Of a stretch of 23,947 nt of DNA, positions 21,568 through 23,947 are shown piece after piece. Where the stretch lies: contig DKDP01000015.1 in NCBI GenBank assembly GCA_002449395.1, positions 1 through 23,947 of the forward strand, in the 5' to 3' direction. Under the pieces are notes generated by a model. The model was not told where the DNA came from. It worked only from the letters and a program-made list of their open reading frames with translations, and ran no database searches. This DNA comes from Ruminococcaceae bacterium UBA6845. Its GTDB lineage: Bacteria; Bacillota; Clostridia; Oscillospirales; Acutalibacteraceae. A program made the position numbers and the translations under genes. Position 1 is the stretch's first letter; each line of letters begins with the position of its first letter.

Positions 21568-22581
21568 ATGAAAGTATTTATGATTGGCGGAACAGGCTTG
21601 CTTGGTTCGGCAGCCGCCGCAGAGTTCATTAAAAGAGGTCATTCCGTAAAGTCCGTTGCTCTTCCTCCGCTTCCCGAGGGAGCACCGATCCCCGAGGAGA
21701 TGGAGCTTGTTTTTGGCAACTATCTTGAGCTTTCCGACGCAGAGCTTACAGAGATGATGACCGGCTGTGACTGTTTTGTTTTCGCAGCAGGCGTTGACGA
21801 GAGAGTTGAGTTCCCGGCACCTGTTTACGAAGCATACAGAAAGTATAATATTGAGCCTGTAAGACATCTTCTTACAATCGCAAAGCAGGTCGGCATCAAG
21901 AAGAGTGTTATCCTCGGTTCTTACTTTGCATATTTTGCAAAGGAGCATCCCGAGATGGAGCTCACAAAGAAGCATCACTATATCAGAAGCCGTATTGAGC
22001 AGGAAGAGGTTGCTCTTTCATTTGCAAAGGACGGCGAGATGGATGTTGCTGTGCTTGAGCTTCCGTATATCTTCGGTACTCAGCCGGGCAGAAAGCCTGT
22101 TTGGGTTATCCTTATCGAGCAGCTTACAAATATGGGTAAGACGACGTTCTATCCGAAGGGCGGTACGGCTATGGTAACCGTTCGTCAGGTCGGTGAGGCT
22201 ATTGTCGGTGCGGCTGAAAAGAACGAGGGCGGCAACGCTTATCCGATCGGTTACTTTAACCTCACTTGGGATGAGTTTCTCCACATTGTTCATAAGGCAA
22301 TGGGTCAGCCGAACAGAAAGATTATCCACATTGCAAACTGGATGTTTAAGGCTTTCGGCGTTTATATGATGAACGAGTACAAAAAGCGCAATGTTGAGTC
22401 GGGTATCAATGCAATTTATCTTGCCGACATTATGTGTATGAACACATTTATCAATAAGAAGTGGAGCGTTTCTCTCGGCGTTCAGGATGATGACATTGAG
22501 TCAGCTATCTTTGATTCCGTTAAGCTCTCCGTTGATGCTTTCACAGGCAAGCAGAAGCTCCTTGAGATGAAAGGAGAATAA
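21568..22581 (+). CDS. Atypical extended SDR-like protein with YxxxR
   Basis: Protein of 337 residues of the NAD-dependent epimerase/dehydratase type. The dinucleotide motif GGTGLLGSAAA is intact (residues about 7-17). The catalytic pair is altered: where YxxxK is expected the sequence is HHYIRSRIEQ, so Tyr138 is kept but Lys becomes Arg142. Downstream are LELPYIFGTQPG and the substrate-domain segment NLTWDEFLHIVHKAMGQP. It may be a non-catalytic or NmrA-like NAD(P)-binding protein, or an enzyme with modified chemistry. ATG 21568 is preferred over GTG 21559, since GGGTGA at 21557-21562 serves as its ribosome binding site. It is separated by 3 bases from the next SDR gene. Confidence 0.82.
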   Translation: MKVFMIGGTGLLGSAAAAEFIKRGHSVKSVALPPLPEGAPIPEEMELVFGNYLELSDAELTEMMTGCDCFVFAAGVDERVEFPAPVYEAYRKYNIEPVRHLLTIAKQVGIKKSVILGSYFAYFAKEHPEMELTKKHHYIRSRIEQEEVALSFAKDGEMDVAVLELPYIFGTQPGRKPVWVILIEQLTNMGKTTFYPKGGTAMVTVRQVGEAIVGAAEKNEGGNAYPIGYFNLTWDEFLHIVHKAMGQPNRKIIHIANWMFKAFGVYMMNEYKKRNVESGINAIYLADIMCMNTFINKKWSVSLGVQDDDIESAIFDSVKLSVDAFTGKQKLLEMKGE

Positions 22582-22584
22582 GCT

Positions 22585-23574
22585 ATGGAGAAAATAAGTC
22601 TTATCACAGGCGCAACCGGTCATATCGGTTATGCTCTTTTGAAAGAACTTGTTGACAGCGGCGAAAAGGTGCGTATCCTTATCCGTAAGGATGTTCCCGT
22701 ATTTGACGGCATCGACTGCGAAAAGGTATACGGCGATGTTACCGATTCGGAGTCGCTTGACAAAGCGTTTGAGGGAGTTGACGTTGTTTATCACCTTGCA
22801 GGTGTTATTGATATCAATCCCGGTATGGAGGATCTCACGTGGCGTGTTAACGTCAACGGCACAAAGAACGTTGTAAGAGCCTGCGAGAGATGCAATGTAC
22901 GCAGACTTGTTTACGCATCGAGTGTTGACGCATTTCCGCCTCTTCCCGATAATCAGGTTATGACCGAGCTTGATCATTTCAGCCCGAAGAATCTTGACGG
23001 TACATATGCAAAGACCAAGGCTATTGCAACGCAGTTTGTCCTTGACAATGTTCACGACGGAAAACTTGACGCCGTTGTTGTGCATCCAGGTGCTTGTATC
23101 GGACCGTATGACTTCAAGGTTTCCAGCGTCGGTGAAATGGTTCGTATGTTCATCAACGGCAATTTCCCGTGCTCATTGAGCTTCGGTGCATACAACTTTG
23201 TTGATGTCCGTGACGTTGCAAAGGGAATGCACGCCGCCGCCGAAAAAGGCAAGAAAGGCGATTGCTATATCCTTTGCGGCGAAATGATCTCGACAGACGG
23301 ATTCATTAAGGCAGTCGCAAAGGCTTGCGGTAAGAAAGCGCCGTCATTAAAGATGTCATACGGTATGGTAAGACCGTTTGCTCCGCTTATGGAGAAGTAT
23401 TATTCCATCACCAAGACAACGCCGCTTTTCACCCGTTATTCGATCAGAAAACTTATGTCCAACTGTAATTTCTCAATTGAAAAGGCGAGAAAAGAGTTTG
23501 GATATGATCCGATGAGTGTTCAGCAGTCCGTTGACGATATGGTTAAATGGATCAAGGAATACGAGCATAAATAA
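22585..23574 (+). CDS. Extended SDR, 3beta-HSD / dihydroflavonol-4-reductase-like
   Basis: NAD(P)-dependent oxidoreductase of 329 residues. It has a canonical fold: LITGATGHIGYALLKEL at the N-terminus, GDVTDSESLDKAF, VVYHLAGVID, catalytic Ser112/Ser113 in VYASSVDAF, and Tyr141/Lys145 in TYAKTKAIA. VVVHPGACIGP and FVDVRDVAKGMHAAAEKG are typical of the dihydroflavonol reductase / 3beta-hydroxysteroid dehydrogenase branch, which reduces or oxidises hydroxyl/keto groups on ring compounds. The exact substrate cannot be read from sequence. AAAGGAG precedes the start. It is last in the operon and followed by a terminator at 23587. Confidence 0.87.
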   Translation: MEKISLITGATGHIGYALLKELVDSGEKVRILIRKDVPVFDGIDCEKVYGDVTDSESLDKAFEGVDVVYHLAGVIDINPGMEDLTWRVNVNGTKNVVRACERCNVRRLVYASSVDAFPPLPDNQVMTELDHFSPKNLDGTYAKTKAIATQFVLDNVHDGKLDAVVVHPGACIGPYDFKVSSVGEMVRMFINGNFPCSLSFGAYNFVDVRDVAKGMHAAAEKGKKGDCYILCGEMISTDGFIKAVAKACGKKAPSLKMSYGMVRPFAPLMEKYYSITKTTPLFTRYSIRKLMSNCNFSIEKARKEFGYDPMSVQQSVDDMVKWIKEYEHK

Positions 23575-23586
23575 AATATTATAATC

Positions 23587-23624
23587 AAAGCTATGAATCA
23601 TACCACGGTTCATAGCTTTATTTT
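23587..23624 (+). terminator. Terminator of the SDR operon
   Basis: AAAGCTATGAA (23587-23597) and TTCATAGCTTT (23609-23619) form a perfect 11-bp stem with an 11-base loop. ATTTTG follows. Confidence 0.85.
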
Positions 23625-23640
23625 GTGGATGGGGAATGGA

Positions 23641-23706
23641 AGTCGGCAGAAACTATAATGGGCGCCCCTTTAGGGGAGCTGTCACGGCTTGTCCGTGACT
23701 GAGGGG
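23641..23706. repeat. Dispersed repeat, copy 8 (5' half only)
   Basis: The lead-in AGTCGGCAGAAACTATAAT is followed by GGCGCCCC-TTTA-GGGGAGCTG. The internal stem GTCACGG...CCGTGAC is a perfect 7-bp stem unlike that of any other copy here. TGAGGGG follows. It lacks the 3' half and is followed by copy 9, as copy 3 is followed by copy 4. Confidence 0.8.
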
Positions 23707-23741
23707 TTTTCTTAAAATCAGAAAATATTTATTTTAAGCGT

Positions 23742-23896
23742 GGGCTCCTCCTTCGGGGGAGCTGTCGGCGAAGCCGACTGAGGGAGTAAGATTTTATCAG
23801 ACTTTAATCTTTATCCCCACCGACTCTGCGAGCCACCTCCCCTTGAATCATCCAAGGGGAGGCTGAACGGTAACGCAAATTCCATAATTATATTTT
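23742..23896. repeat. Dispersed palindromic repeat, copy 9 (full)
   Basis: Nearly identical to copy 7 (12916) over about 150 bases, including the central hairpin and the 3' arm GAATCATCCAAGGGGAGGCT. The first internal stem is a perfect TCGGC-GAA-GCCGA. Confidence 0.85.
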
Positions 23897-23898
23897 AA

Positions 23899-23947
23899 AG
23901 TCGGCAGAAACTATAATGGGCTCCCTTTTAGGGGAGCTGGCGGCGCA
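23899..23947. repeat. Dispersed repeat, copy 10 (cut by window end)
   Basis: The lead-in AGTCGGCAGAAACTATAAT is identical to that of copy 8. GGGCTCCC-TTTTA-GGGGAGC and the start of the GGCGGCGCA hairpin follow, then the window ends. No gene is seen in 23625-23947. Confidence 0.75.

Noticed and set aside
18818..23620. Recent horizontal transfer of the SDR operon
   Set aside because: Different codon choice is visible, but it matches what is expected for highly expressed native genes; no integrase, tRNA site or flanking direct repeats were seen.

Overview
The window looks like chromosome from a low-to-mid GC, gut-type Clostridia of the Ruminococcus/Oscillospiraceae kind. This is inferred from a T-box-controlled tyrS, a type I dockerin, an [FeFe]-hydrogenase maturase (HydF), a YfmF/YfmH peptidase pair, AGGAGG-type ribosome binding sites, Gram-positive-style promoters and a dense family of G/C-rich palindromic intergenic repeats. 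No tRNA, rRNA, CRISPR array, transposase or prophage is visible.

Layout. (1) 1-2239: the 5' part of tyrS (minus strand) with a Tyr-specific T-box leader, a back-to-back divergent promoter and trmB, then about 600 bp packed with dispersed repeats. (2) 2240-6123: a NeuD/PglD-like acyltransferase, a secreted beta-sandwich-like protein (minus), malQ, and a secreted lysozyme-like protein carrying a C-terminal dockerin. (3) 6124-10274 (minus): a complete sugar ABC importer operon transcribed binding protein, permease 1, permease 2, ATPase. MalQ nearby suggests, but does not prove, an alpha-glucan or malto-oligosaccharide substrate. (4) 10433-12627: a Dabb-domain protein, a small membrane-anchored protein of unknown function, one repeat element and hydF. 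(5) 12671-13140: a repeat cluster. (6) 13261-18809: a tightly packed operon yfmF-yfmH-lgt-folD-pspC-glycosyltransferase (GT-D). (7) 18932-23620: a self-contained transcription unit with its own near-consensus promoter and terminator. It encodes three extended short-chain dehydrogenase/reductase (SDR) proteins and one exported protein. (8) 23640-end: another repeat cluster cut by the window edge.

The most unusual content is unit (7). The first SDR carries a C-terminal zinc-ribbon/treble-clef-like domain. The second has Arg in place of the catalytic Lys of YxxxK. The third is a canonical 3beta-HSD/dihydroflavonol-reductase-like enzyme. An exported protein with a low-complexity linker sits between the first two. 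Codon use in this unit leans to AAG, CGT, GGT and AAC, which suggests high expression. I cannot assign the substrate.

The second notable item is the repeat family. About ten full or partial copies share conserved G/C-rich arms but carry hairpins whose stem sequences differ from copy to copy while staying complementary. This points to maintained structure, as in a MITE-like or structured-RNA element.

All calls come from reading the sequence and recognising families from memory. No database search was run.
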